Origin: Rhizopus arrhizus
Lineage: Eukaryota > Mucoromycota > Mucoromycetes > Mucorales > Rhizopodaceae
Direction: 5' to 3'
Length of the DNA: 64,000 nt
NCBI GenBank assembly: GCA_024220505.1
Contig: JAKZZE010000002.1
Span: 992,001-1,056,000, forward strand
Shown: piece by piece, positions 19,708 through 30,365 of the stretch
How positions within the stretch are numbered: position 1 is the stretch's first letter
Layout: the number at the start of each line of letters is the position of its first letter
Notes under the pieces: generated by a model
Told to the model about the DNA's origin: nothing
Seen by the model: only the letters and a program-made list of their open reading frames with translations
The model's database searches: none
Program-made: the position numbers and the translations under genes

Positions 19708-21765
19708 CAGTAGCGGACAAAACTGGTGCACAAAACTTTTTTTCAGCTTTTAACTACCATTACCTGCTCATGGTAATTGCAATAGTCATGAAACTGTACT
19801 AGAAGGAGGGTATACTAGTCATTGTAATTTATGTATGTTCTAAGCATGGCATTGTTAAAACTGAGCGATAAGCGTGCTTTAAATTTATAAAATTTTATAT
19901 TTTCTAAAAACCGCAAAAGTGGCTAAGACCTTAGACTTTATATAATCATCTCATCTCTTGATATCATCGGATGTTCTTCTTTGCATATGCTAATAATATG
20001 CGTGTATATCATTTTCAATAAAAGAACCCGGCTCTTTAACTACTCTTTTCCAAAGATCATCGACCCTTTTTGATCTAGTGTCGCATCATCATACCTTTGC
20101 CATCAATTGCCACCTGGCATGCTTAAGCGGGCTTAGGCCGGGATTAGTGGCGGCTAAACTTGTAGCACAGAAGCGCTGTTACCAAATATTGAGTTTGTGA
20201 CATGCGTCGACTTGTGCCTTGTGTCATTGTCATACTGAAACGAGAGATTACGACGTTTTAGACTGTTTTGCCAAATATTAAAATAAAAGACAAAAACTAA
20301 AAAGACAATAGTTGTGAAACTAAAGATTATATGTTGCTTTATTAATAAAAACATTTGAGGCTATTTATACTTTTTGGATGTCTGGATCTTTACCGCTATT
20401 TCAATTGATCGGTTAAAAGAATAATGTGGGAAGGATGGGAAGATAAAGGAAAGATAGTAGATAATCAATAGCCGCTGTCTTCTTGACGAATCAAGGGACA
20501 ATGAAGTAGATAAATTATTGATCTAACGATAATTATCGAATAAAGTTGGATTGAACTGCCGTTGTTATAATCAGGTTCCGATATAGTCGTGGGAACGCCG
20601 ATAGGGACAACAGGGCAGAGTTGGCTATTGCGGAGATCTCTCGTTTATCCATGAATGTTCACTTTACTAGTTGTGTGGATACAACATAGACCACTATACG
20701 CTAGGCTTTTGTGGTATGAAGTAAGCGAAATATATGTGTATATTTCTGAGTTCATTATACCATCATATACTTGACACACATATTCCGGTCCTCAATATCT
20801 AATACAGCCTTAAAACATAACAGAGCAGCCAGCATGCTTCATTGTTTGATCACCGTGAAAAAATCGCTCAGGTTGCTCGACTTGCTTTCAATATTAGTGT
20901 ATATTATCTGCATCCATAATGTTCATATTTGTTTCATTGCTAAAGATAGCAGACTTCCAGCCCTCTATTGTATACAATGGCTCGTCGTGATACCACATTC
21001 ATCGCTTTTTCCGGCTAATACAGCTGATGAAATTCTTCGATTCCTTACTTCCAGACTCAAAATCTAGCTTCCTACAGTGCCTTCAGACTGACAATCTGCT
21101 AATACTGTATCTTAAGGTCCTCAAAATGTGCTGAGCATCGGAAACTGTGTGTAACGGACCTTGTCCAAGCTTTAGGTTGGTGATTGAGCTAGTAGCTTTT
21201 CAGACTAAAAGCGGGAGACCTTCATGATCACAAGACATTAAGTTTCTTTCTTCCCTCTTTCTCCTGTTGATTGTCCATTTAGAGATTCTTGTTATTCTAG
21301 AAATACCTGTTGTCGTACGAACTAGGCGTGTTCGAGATCTCAGAGTTTCGTTTTTACAGTTGCTTATTTTCTTAAACATATAAGGCTAGTACTTTGTTAT
21401 AGTGAATAGGGTAAAAACAAAAGGGGGGATTCAATGGGAAATACAAAATAACTACGGTTTTATATATTTTTTAAGAGCTACTAAAATTCACTAATATGCG
21501 GTGAAATCTGAAAGCAAACGGGAGAGATATGGGGAAAATTGAAAGAAGGCTAGACAAGCACCACATTTTTGGCGAAAATTGAAATATGCAAAAAATCACT
21601 AAAAATGACCTTATGCCTGGGGGATGTCCGGTACAGTTCCGGTTTACATAACATAATGTATATTTTGGACAGTCTTTCAGATTGTATATGCCACAAAAGT
21701 CGCAGACATATGGCGGAGATACAATGTTGATTTTAATTTTTGTGCACCAGTTTTGTCCGCTACTG
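19708..21765. mobile_element. Element B, copy 2 (with a solo LTR inside)
   Basis: This copy has the same 28-bp terminal repeats as copy 1 and TA at 19706-19707 and 21766-21767. Without the solo LTR it measures 1.63 kb. It differs from copy 1 by a few per cent, almost all transitions. No transposase frame is present; a 98-codon frame at 20771-21067 resembles nothing I know. It is inserted in element E. Confidence 0.9.
20264..20686 (-). repeat. Solo LTR of the Gypsy-1 family (in element B copy 2)
   Basis: This is a 423-bp reversed LTR with a perfect duplication TAGAC (20259-20263 and 20687-20691). Element B copy 1 shows the empty site. It shares a C/T variant in the TCCAAC(C/T)TTATTCG segment with the other solo LTR. 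Confidence 0.95.
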
Positions 21766-22863
21766 TACATCAGATGTCTTCAAATAATGGTACTCTAACG
21801 TATTCATGTAAATATTGCTAAGTGTATGCAGACAAGTCGTTGAGTTTATGTTATGGTCATAAAGCTGACATGTCTATGCTGGTCCCTGAGTAGGTATGTG
21901 ACAACACATGTTCATCCTACCGCTGCAGTGCTTTACTGTAATGTCGATGTGATGAGGGAGCAAAATGTCATTTTATACTACTCTATACTGCTTTACCTCA
22001 TCTGATCACTAGATGCTAATCTTTGCTTCAGCTGAGAACGCTACTGTTCGTCACTCTTGACTTGACCAGTTGCGATGCCTTTTTGTTCAGGTCATCTGCT
22101 TTTTTCAATGATCCTTTTTTAAAAATGCCTTCTTTTTTTTAGCTCTCGGTGGCAGTTTATGGATCTCAGCGCGTTTACTCCTGAACGGTACATCAACAAG
22201 TAACCAAACTTACCCAACTCCCTGAATAGCTTTTACGCTATTGTTCGATGACCAGTAATAATACACAGTTCGATATAGTGCTTCATGGCATAAGAGACAA
22301 TAGCATGTCTTCCAGCCGACAGATGTGAATTTCATGGAAAAAGCTTCCTAGTATACCTTTTAACTGTGCGAGAATGTACGTAATATTTATCTGCGATATC
22401 CTCTAGCTTCATACTATTTAGTGATATATCTTTTATTTCTGGATTGCTTTTCCATTGGTATAGATTTAGGCATGATGATGAGAAGCAGTGAGAGAAATTG
22501 AGCAAAAAAAAAGAAACCAAGGGCTCTTGAAGTTGCACTTGCTTTTATATGGACACAATGAGGAAAGCTCACAGTCCTATACAAGTACGCTGTATAGTCT
22601 TCCGATATGTTCTTTATTGATTTAAATGTAAACGTATGATTACCGTACATAATTTAAGCTGGTCGGAAGTCAAATTTTTAAATTCGGATTCTCATTCCTC
22701 TCTCAATTTCCAGTATTGCTACATGAGACCTTTACTGTTTCAAGACACATGACCCCGAAAATATACCATAGGAGTCCCATGCCGGTAGTTGGCATGCACC
22801 TTTTGATATAGCGAAAAAAGTCGATTTTGCCAAAAGGTTGCTCGTATTTTTTCACCTACTGTA

Positions 22864-23030
22864 GGTTAAGCCTTTATGAACGAAAGGCCAGAAACATCGA
22901 CGAGCTATGGGAACGAGTTGACGTTGAATGGAACAAGCTAGATAAAGATGTTTGTAGAAGTTACATTGACAGCATGCCTGATCGCATAGCAGCGGTAATC
23001 AAATTAAAAGGGAGATTTACTCGTTATTAA
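22864..23030 (+). pseudogene. Element A transposase, C-terminal end
   Basis: The frame resumes after element E with LSLYERKARNIDELWERV, then YIDSMPDRIAAVIKLKGRFTRY and TAA (23028-23030). This is the conserved end of Tc1 transposases in this window. The remaining 226 bp up to 23256 are the non-coding right end of element A. Confidence 0.87.
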
Positions 23031-23256
23031 ATAAATACTACCCATTTTATAATATAACACTTATAAAATTATTGCAACTATTTCCTCTTTTCTTCCGCCA
23101 TATGTTATCCTGATCAGTTTTACATGCAGGAAACGTAATAGTCACTACCTAAGGTTACGCTCTATTGGCATGGCTTGGATGTCGTACGGAGTGGAAGAGA
23201 AAAAAAAAAGTTAAAAATTATTTTAGGGTAAGTTGTCCCTATTTTTTCACCTAGTG

Positions 23257-23817
23257 TAAATCCATAATCTCTCCAAACACTTGAAGACTTCTTTGAAGGC
23301 CTTCTAGGACTTCTTTTTTTGGAAGAAGGGGAAGATGACTAAGTTTAATATTGACAACTTTGGCTGAATCATTAAGTGAAGGGCAAGGGTACACTTTGAG
23401 ATTAGCATATGGAAAAATGAGTCCAGAGTTCATAATGTCGTTGTTATCATTCTCTTTTTCAATATAAACTTCGAGATAACGACGAGGACCATCACTTAAA
23501 GGAACGCAAGCATAAACATTAGGATGTTGTTCCTTAAGTAAAATCATGCTTTGTTGATCAGTGTATCTCCCTTTACAGGCTGAAATGTCTAACAGGTAGG
23601 CGCCTTTTGTTCTAGAGGCCCTAAAAATCCGAGTTTGTAATGTACTTAAAGTCGAAGAATCATCACTATGGGGCGGTATGATGTGGTCATGCATCAAAGA
23701 CACTCTTGATGCTGCTGTTACGGCATGGGCATACGACTTATATTTAACTTTGCGATTGGGTGGAGAGAATCTAGACTCCGCCACCGGGGGTGAGTGTTGA
23801 GAGTTGGAAAGAACCAT
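23257..23817 (-). CDS. LINE-like ORF1 protein, 5' segment
   Basis: From ATG 23817 (MVLSNSQHSPP) 187 codons are open up to the insertion point at 23257. The frame then continues at 639 on the far side of the 22.6-kb nest: the last codons here (GEIMDL) join in frame to GITTEPATGFFMG there, with one TA of the duplication removed. The region upstream of the zinc knuckles looks like the RNA-binding N-terminal half of a LINE ORF1. The gene is otherwise undamaged in the window, so it was probably intact when element A landed. Confidence 0.7.
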
Positions 23818-24496
23818 GGGCTAAACTAATCTATTCTGTCAAATTGATTATAAATCTGTCCTAATTCTTTATCCGTGTCATGTCTATAAATCCTCTCACT
23901 TTTTACATGTAGAGTTTTATTTTTTAAATCTAATAATAGTTATCTTAACTTAATAAAGAGATACCAAGTTCTAACAGTATTTCTTTATCTTTGATTGCTA
24001 TATTATATTTACCTAAAACTCCCCTTTCCTAAACAGCGGGTAAATGAGTAGTTATGAGCGTAGATCCAATAATTGACATGTTTGATTGAAGAATGATCAC
24101 TGAATCGATTATGAAAATTTTTAATTCGTTGTTTTTATAGATCTTATTTTTCTTTAACTGATCTGGGAGAATTGTCCCGTCTTCATTGAGAGGAAAGATA
24201 TATTTATATGAAATGCCTCCAGTCAGATCAAAGTTGACTAGGTACCTGATCCATTATTATTCATTTACAGAAATGATGAATAGTAAAGGTCATGACTTAT
24301 TTATTGTTCATGTTTACTTTATAGAATGAATCTAATTGTGATGGTTTAATATAAAAAAGAAGAAGAATATATTTTATTTGATAAAGATTTAAATTATTAT
24401 CTTTTATCAATTTTAATATACTTCTTTTAGTTGTGATTATTCAATGTCCGTTATGATCAGACGCTGTTCTACAACATAATCCCCTCCCAGGTATAA

Positions 24497-24934
24497 CTAA
24501 TACCGTCTAGATCTTTTAGAGTTTATATTGCCATTTAATTTATTACTACTTGTTGTAGAAGTGTGGCTGTTTTCATTAAGATCTGTTCTGGTCTTTCGTT
24601 TGCCTGTATGAGAAGTATTTATTAACTTCACGTTATTAGATCTTCCTTTATTATTTTGAAGGTCATATTTATATTTAATATCTTCAGGAACTATACCAAC
24701 TCTTTGCCAATATTCTGTAATGAATTTAGGATCGGTAAAGTTAGAGGCAGGCTCCCAGGTATCATCGCTCTTATCATAGCCTTTCCATCTGCACTTATAA
24801 AGATATTTGCCTTTAAGCTTTTTATGTGCTAAGATGGCTTCTACCTGATAGAATTTATTTGTTGATATAACTTCATCTTGTGAGATGAGTTTTAACGCAG
24901 AAGGTGGGTAGTTTTTAGATAACAATTCACCCAT
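24497..24934 (-). pseudogene. Gypsy-3 Pol C-terminus with chromodomain, detached by a frameshift
   Basis: The frame encodes YLYKCRWKGYDKSDDTWEPA, a chromodomain like that of Gypsy-1, then a basic tail. It belongs to the same polyprotein as the frame to its right. One G appears missing in a GG(G) run near 24961, after which the frame-corrected reading gives a normal link between integrase and chromodomain. Whether this domain is ever made is doubtful. Confidence 0.85.
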
Positions 24935-24942
24935 TTCATCTT

Positions 24943-27900
24943 CTAGTACATACGATCCTCCTTGAGTAATTCTTTTACTTTATAAGGTCCTTCATAGTTA
25001 GGATCTAACTTGTTGGTTTTAATATTTACTTTTACCATTACATAGCTATTTTCAGGGATCGTAATTAGTTTATGTGACGCATCAAACTTTTCCTTCTGAT
25101 TGTTTGTTATTATTTTTGTACGTTCATATATGGCAGGGAACACAATCTCCGTCATTCTTTTTATATTGAGAAGGAGTTGTTTATTTATTTCTTCTTTAGT
25201 TGCCTTATTTTTTTCTTTGCTAAAATCTTCAAAGTCATTCATGTTACGACCGTACATTAAAGTGAAGGGTGGCGTCTTAGTACGTTCATTGTGTTTACCA
25301 TTCAAGTAGAGTTGTGTAGAAGGAACATATAAATCCCAGTCTGCTTTAGCACCCTCGATTTGTTTCTTTATTGCATTTACAGCTGTTTGTACCCAACGTT
25401 CACTTACTCCATTAGCTCTGGGATGATAACTAGATATGAGTCTATGGTCATAACCAGCATTTTCAGCAAGTAATTGCATAAGCTCATTTACAAATTCACC
25501 ACCATTATCAGATTGGATTACACGTGGAAAACCATAATGCGAGAAGACATCGATTAAAGCTTTTACAATCGTCATAGATTGCTTATCAGGCAAGGGTTTC
25601 AATACACAGTAACGTGTAGCAATGTCAACCATAATCAATAAGTAATTGTTGCCATTCAAGGAAGTTTTCATGGGACCAGCTAAATCAATGCCCCAACCAT
25701 CTCCAGGTAATGTGGCTGTAATGGGTCTTAAAGGATTATAACCCTTTTTGATTATGTTAAATTGTTGACATGGAATACAACTCTTAACAAGTTCTACGGC
25801 TTCATTTTTCAGATTGGACCAGTAGATACCTTTACGTTTTAAAGCATGGTAAATTGCATCAGAACCAAAGTGTCCTTTAATGTGCTCACGTAGAAGAAGT
25901 AGTTTACGTTCTTCAGGATCCGGAGGTGTCATATATTCACCTTTGTCTTCACTGGGTAGTTTTACTGCTGCTCTATTCAAAAGATGAAGCTTATCCCCTC
26001 CCAGTTCATTGACAGGATCTTCAATTTCATATAGACGAGAAAGTGTATCAGGGAGAATATTATCTACACCTGGTAAATGAACGACTTTAAAATCATATTG
26101 GAGCAGTGTATCGAACCAATTTATGAGCATAGCGTTAGCAATCTTTTGCGTGTGAAGATAAGTGAGTGCCTTATGATCTGTATACAGGGTAAATTTGTTT
26201 CCCCATAAATACTTATGGAACCTCTTCAGTGCATATACAACTGCTAATAATTCTCGCTTAGTAGCTGAATAGTTACGTTCACTTTTAGATAAAGTTTTAG
26301 CTATCATAGAAATGTAGTGTACTTTCCCATTTATCTTTTGATACAGAATTACACCTATACCAACGTTAGAGGCATCGGTAGCGACATAGAAAGTTTGATT
26401 CAAATCAGGGTATGAAAGAATTACATTTTCTAACAATACTTTCTTTAAGTTGTCAAAACATTGTTGGTGTTTATCATTCCATAATTTAATTAATGATTTT
26501 TCATTTCTTAAGGCATCCAGTGGAGCTAACAGTGTAGATGCTTTAGGAATATGAGGACGGAAATAATTTATGAGTCCACAGTATCTCATTATATCCTTTC
26601 CAGTCTTGGGGACAGGAAATTCTTGCACATTAGCAACTTTACGAAGGTCAAGAGAAACACCTTTAGGAGATATTCTGAAACCAAGTAAATTAATTTTGCG
26701 TTGAAAAAATGTACATTTATCAGGATTTAACTTGAGATTTACTTTAGTAAGTTTATCAATTACTTGTTTTAAGTGTTGCTTATGCTCTTCAATGGAAGTA
26801 GATGCTACAACTATGTCATCAACAAAACATTTAGCAAAGGACATGTTTTCTAATGCGATGCTCATAGTTCTCTGCATTACACTGGATACATGCTTTAGAC
26901 CAAAAGGAGTACCAACAGGTATATACTGTACAGAGTTCCACGAGAAAGCTAATTTATGTGCATGCTCTTCATTCATTTTTAAAGAGTTAAAAGCAGATTT
27001 AAGATCCAAAGTGGAATATACAGTTGCTCCTTTCAATTCTTCAAATAGCTCAGAAATTTTAGGCAAGGGCATTCTGTCAATTGACTTTAGAAGAGCATTA
27101 ACATGTCTGGGATCATGGCACACACGGTAACCAGTTACTTCACCCTTAGCATTGGTCTTCTTTACTACAGTCAAAGCTGAGTTCCACTCGGTATTAGCAG
27201 GAGCTCTCTTGATTACACCATTCTCCAGCCATTCATCTATCTGATCTTGTACTATCTTATGATATGCTAAAGGCACAGGATAGGGACGTCGATAAGATGT
27301 GACACCTTCAGGAGTTTCAATCGAGACAACAGATTCCGGTATAGTACAAAAGGAACCTTTAGGTATTGCTTGATTTAATTGAATTAATGGTTTAATATAG
27401 TTTAATGCTTGTTGATATTCATTAGATGAACCAGCAGGGCAGTTCTCTAATTCAGTCATCTCATCATCAACTTTATTCAAGAGTTCACTAAAGTCATTGA
27501 ATTTATGTTCAGGTACTTTGGAATTGTCTAAAGATACTTTACTATCATCCCATTTGTAAGGAAGACCAGTAAGACCAATACCAAGTTTACTCATAAAATC
27601 AGTACCAATACTCATATCATGATTATTTGTTAAATTCATTACTTCAAAGGCATGATTAAAACTTTTTCCATTACACTTAATGTTTACTTCAGTTAAACCA
27701 ATTCTCTTAATAGTAGAGTTACAGTCAGCTAACTTTATGACATTATTATTTTTAGGAGGAATAATTAAAAAATTATTTTGGAAACAAAATTTTTTATTTA
27801 TAGAGGAAAAATTTGCTCCAGTATCCAAGATCGTGATGGCTTTTCTATTGTTTGCAAGTATAGGAAAAGTTATAGAATTATCATTAGTACTTTTAAAGTC

Positions 27901-28899
27901 TCGAGTAACTATTAATTTTTTTTCTTTTTTAGACTTACAGTCAAGTGCCATACGGTTGAGAGGGCTGTTTATTTCACATTCATCCTCTTCATCGGATACA
28001 TTATTGTTTACAGTTCTTACGGCCATTCGGTTTATATGTACAGCATTATCCTTATTGTTGCTATTACTATTTTTAGCAACTAGATACTCATTGCACTTAT
28101 GACCTTGGAACCATTCTTTGCGGCAGTAAGTACATGGCTTGGTTTTAGATTTTCCCTTATTTGCCATAGTAGTCTTGTACTTGTTGGTCAATACTTTACT
28201 AGTTCCAAAAGGAGCTTTACTAGTATTGCCAACATTACGGGTGGTACGTTCATCATCGTTCATAGGACGAGCACGTTTATGGGGAGTCTTGGCAGCAAAA
28301 GCAGAATCTTCACCAGAGGCAAGTACCAAGTCGATAATTTGAGTAATCGAACTAGGTAAGCGAGAACCAAAGTGAGAGGATATCGCTAATTGCGCGACAG
28401 ACTTGACAGATGCTTTTAAAGAAGCAAAATATGTAACAGCAAGGAGAGTGCTGTCCTCCATACCAGCTTCACGGCGCATCTTTTGGAAACGATTCGAGTA
28501 TTCCCGGTTGCTTTCGTAGGTGCCTTGACACATGGAACCAACTTCAACCATCAACAAGAACTTGCGGTAAGGGGTGTCAAATTGATCCAAAATCATAGGG
28601 CGGACTTGCTTCCAAGAGAAATTCTTTTCTAGCAGAGCTTTTCTACACCAAGAGACTTGCTCGGGGTTCATACAGAGCGGCAGCAATCGTTCCCAATTGG
28701 AGTTTAAGGCTTGACCGTGAGTACGCAAGACAGTTTCAAAGATGTTACAAAAATCGTATGCACTGTCATAGCACTCAGCCTTCTTCCTCCAAACAGCATC
28801 ACCTTTTATATCTACCCAAAAAAAAAAAAATTTTGTACGTTTATAATGAAAAGATAAAGAGCAACATTGCTTAAATTGCGAAAGGGAACATGAGTTCAA
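24943..28899 (-). CDS. Gypsy-3 Gag-Pol (truncated before the chromodomain)
   Basis: About 1300 codons are open. The first 30 codons are low-complexity and doubtful; convincing gag similarity starts near WRKKAECYD, so the Gag N-terminus is missing. Then follow a Cys/His knuckle (CTYCRKEWFQGHKC), protease (ILDTGANF), reverse transcriptase (STLDLKSAF, catalytic FVDD in place of YVDD), RNase H (ATDASNVGIG) and the integrase zinc finger (GHFG..CIPC). The integrase core has Asp in WGIDLAGP, Asp in QSDNGGEF and Glu in NGVSERW. The gag and pol parts are in one frame, unlike Gypsy-1. The frame stops just after the integrase because of a one-base deletion. Confidence 0.88.
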   Translation of the reverse strand: MNSCSLSQFKQCCSLSFHYKRTKFFFFWVDIKGDAVWRKKAECYDSAYDFCNIFETVLRTHGQALNSNWERLLPLCMNPEQVSWCRKALLEKNFSWKQVRPMILDQFDTPYRKFLLMVEVGSMCQGTYESNREYSNRFQKMRREAGMEDSTLLAVTYFASLKASVKSVAQLAISSHFGSRLPSSITQIIDLVLASGEDSAFAAKTPHKRARPMNDDERTTRNVGNTSKAPFGTSKVLTNKYKTTMANKGKSKTKPCTYCRKEWFQGHKCNEYLVAKNSNSNNKDNAVHINRMAVRTVNNNVSDEEDECEINSPLNRMALDCKSKKEKKLIVTRDFKSTNDNSITFPILANNRKAITILDTGANFSSINKKFCFQNNFLIIPPKNNNVIKLADCNSTIKRIGLTEVNIKCNGKSFNHAFEVMNLTNNHDMSIGTDFMSKLGIGLTGLPYKWDDSKVSLDNSKVPEHKFNDFSELLNKVDDEMTELENCPAGSSNEYQQALNYIKPLIQLNQAIPKGSFCTIPESVVSIETPEGVTSYRRPYPVPLAYHKIVQDQIDEWLENGVIKRAPANTEWNSALTVVKKTNAKGEVTGYRVCHDPRHVNALLKSIDRMPLPKISELFEELKGATVYSTLDLKSAFNSLKMNEEHAHKLAFSWNSVQYIPVGTPFGLKHVSSVMQRTMSIALENMSFAKCFVDDIVVASTSIEEHKQHLKQVIDKLTKVNLKLNPDKCTFFQRKINLLGFRISPKGVSLDLRKVANVQEFPVPKTGKDIMRYCGLINYFRPHIPKASTLLAPLDALRNEKSLIKLWNDKHQQCFDNLKKVLLENVILSYPDLNQTFYVATDASNVGIGVILYQKINGKVHYISMIAKTLSKSERNYSATKRELLAVVYALKRFHKYLWGNKFTLYTDHKALTYLHTQKIANAMLINWFDTLLQYDFKVVHLPGVDNILPDTLSRLYEIEDPVNELGGDKLHLLNRAAVKLPSEDKGEYMTPPDPEERKLLLLREHIKGHFGSDAIYHALKRKGIYWSNLKNEAVELVKSCIPCQQFNIIKKGYNPLRPITATLPGDGWGIDLAGPMKTSLNGNNYLLIMVDIATRYCVLKPLPDKQSMTIVKALIDVFSHYGFPRVIQSDNGGEFVNELMQLLAENAGYDHRLISSYHPRANGVSERWVQTAVNAIKKQIEGAKADWDLYVPSTQLYLNGKHNERTKTPPFTLMYGRNMNDFEDFSKEKNKATKEEINKQLLLNIKRMTEIVFPAIYERTKIITNNQKEKFDASHKLITIPENSYVMVKVNIKTNKLDPNYEGPYKVKELLKEDRMY

Positions 28900-30113
28900 T
28901 ACTTTTATCCAACGAAATGTAAAATTAATTACTTACAATTGGAATAAAAGAATGGTCTATAGGGAATTAATAAATATAAACGTTAAATAAAAGATAAAAG
29001 TTAGAAACAAAAATGAACAAGGAAAAAAAAAAAAAAAAAAAAAAAAAAAGTTATCTTTTTTTGACCGTAAGGAAAATAGCATCTATCAAAGATGATAGGG
29101 CAATGTTTAAAGGACTAAAGCTAAGCAGAAAATAGGAGGGAATGGATTTGGTAATCATTTTTATTTTTAATTGCAAAAAGAAACAACAATATTAACATCA
29201 AGTGAATTTACATGTCTTGAGATTCCTTATAACAGAGATTATAAGAAAGAGTTATTGTTAATGAAATAAAATAGAACATTTGATAGATTTAGAAAAAAAA
29301 GTGATGTTGAAATTAGACAATTGCAATGTCGGAATTACTTGCATGTGACAATTGCAATGTTGGAATTACTTGCATGTTAAAAAAAATGTTAAAAGTGACA
29401 TTACAAAAGAATACTTACTTTTACAAATTGTCTTAAATTGAACAAACCTACTTACAGGATTTTCGTTTTATTCATAGAGCATACAGAGACTTTGGGTTAT
29501 AGAAAACGGTTTTAGAAACTGCACTGAAATTGGATTTTTTTTTTGTGTAAGTACTTCGAAGAAAAAAAATCTAGCTGAGACGTCAACTACAAATGTTTTA
29601 ATTCGTTTACCTTTGTGTGCTAATTACAATTTATTATTCAATATATATGCCTTTATTTATGAGTTTTTTGTCCTATCTTTGATTAAGAATATCATCGCTT
29701 TGCCTTTTTTTTTTTTCTTTTTTTTTGGATTACCGTAGTACACTTAACTAAACCATCATTTTTTTTTGTAAAGTAGTGCGCTTATGTAAGTCAATCAATA
29801 TAATACTGAATATGATGGGAAAAGATTCAAATCTCTTAACGCAAAAGTTGAATTGATTTACTCGATGAAAAATTTATTCTTGTTTAGCAGCACTTGTATA
29901 ATGTTGGTAACGTAACAACATCAATTGAAACTTGTTCTTCCTCTGGAACTTCAAACTGAGTATTAAAGGTTCTTATTGTTTGATTTTGGAGCTGTATATA
30001 AGGAGTTCATAAAGCGACATATCAATTGTATAAAAGTTTTTGTTATATTTATACAAAAAGTAAATACTCATAGATAAATTTAATACTACTGAATTACAGT
30101 AAAACCATATCTC
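28900..30113. other. AT-rich non-coding region with simple repeats
   Basis: No gene is recognised. The stretch holds a 27-bp A run (29023-29049), a 31-bp tandem pair (29316-29377) and several poly-T runs. A gag N-terminus or 5' LTR of Gypsy-3 was looked for here and not found. Confidence 0.5.
29316..29377. repeat. 31-bp direct tandem repeat, two copies
   Basis: GACAATTGCAATGT(C/T)GG and the following bases repeat directly with one mismatch. Confidence 0.9.
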
Positions 30114-30365
30114 TATAAATAAATATGAGATCGCTGCAATGATCACCTTTGATGCATTGTTCATATCTATATTTCAAGAATCACATCGGAACCTGTTTTT
30201 AAGAATAGCAGATCAATGTAATCCTATTTGATAAATATTGTTAAATCAATGGACAATTCACACCATTCTTGATTGATTCGTCAAGAAGACAACATGTCAT
30301 ATTTATCTATTATCTTTCCTGCATCCTCCTATCCTCCTTGTATCATTATTTTTTAAGATATTTGC
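30114..30365 (+). repeat. Degenerate LTR relic of a Gypsy-1-like element
   Basis: Blocks such as ATCGGAACCTG, TTGATTCGTCAAGAAGACA and ATTATCTTTCCT match the Gypsy-1 LTR in order and at similar spacing, with much divergence between. No 3' half matches. Just beyond it (about 30380-30520) a minus-strand TATA-like and AATAAA pair could be part of another decayed LTR, which I could not confirm. Confidence 0.7.

Larger units (their letters stand above)
19350..22473 (-). pseudogene. Element E transposase, decayed and split by element B copy 2
   Basis: On the minus strand the frame starts at ATG 22473 (MPKSIPMEKQSRN), shifts frame once, then shows the helix-turn-helix segment LEDIADKYYVHSRTVKRY (about 22345-22400). 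The C-terminal part on the far side of the inserted B copy reads LDLNHIKHVWHQLKLN (about 19560-19610) and YINSMPAKVETLIKAKGRYRK (about 19390-19460). The motif LNHIKH replaces the usual LNPIEH, so the catalytic Glu is lost. The middle is too decayed to read with confidence. Confidence 0.75.
19165..22861 (-). mobile_element. Element E: Tc1-type element carrying element B copy 2
   Basis: The terminal inverted repeats are 19165-19190 (CGGTAGGTGAAAAAATACG) and 22836-22861, identical over 26 bp apart from one base, and flanked by TA (19163-19164, 22862-22863). E's own sequence is 19165-19707 and 21768-22861, about 1.64 kb. The terminal motif is close to that of element A (TAGGTGAAAAAATA shared), so the two families are related. 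It encodes a decayed minus-strand transposase. Confidence 0.9.
640..23256 (+). mobile_element. Outer Tc1/mariner-type element A, expanded to 22.6 kb by nested insertions
   Basis: Perfect 25-bp terminal inverted repeats lie at 640-664 (beginning CACTAGGTGAAAAAAT) and 23232-23256, flanked by TA target duplications at 638-639 and 23257-23258. Removing everything between one TA and the other restores an open frame in the surrounding ORF1. Element A's own sequence survives as 640-1565, 16735-16857, 17286-17299, 18974-19164 and 22864-23256, about 1.65 kb in total, a normal size for a Tc1-type element. It encodes a plus-strand DDE transposase, now in pieces. The remaining 21 kb is younger DNA inserted into it. 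Confidence 0.93.
23880..28900 (-). mobile_element. Gypsy-3: minus-strand Ty3/gypsy chromovirus, 5' end not found
   Basis: A gag-pol frame, an out-of-frame chromodomain, a polypurine tract CTGGGAGGGGA (about 24481-24491 on the minus strand) and an LTR-like region starting TGTTGTAG at 24476 and running left are visible. The LTR-like region includes a TATA-like CATATAAATA (about 24205) and an AATAAA (about 23915). Its left border and the 5' LTR could not be located: the sequence to the right of 28900 shows no second copy. Element limits are therefore approximate, and the element is probably truncated or rearranged at its 5' end. Confidence 0.75.

Noticed and set aside
20771..21067. 98-codon frame in element B copy 2
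   Set aside because: No family similarity, and the matching stretch in copy 1 is interrupted by element D. Probably chance.
29973..30164. 63-codon minus-strand frame
   Set aside because: It overlaps the degenerate LTR and is AT-driven; there is no sign of coding.
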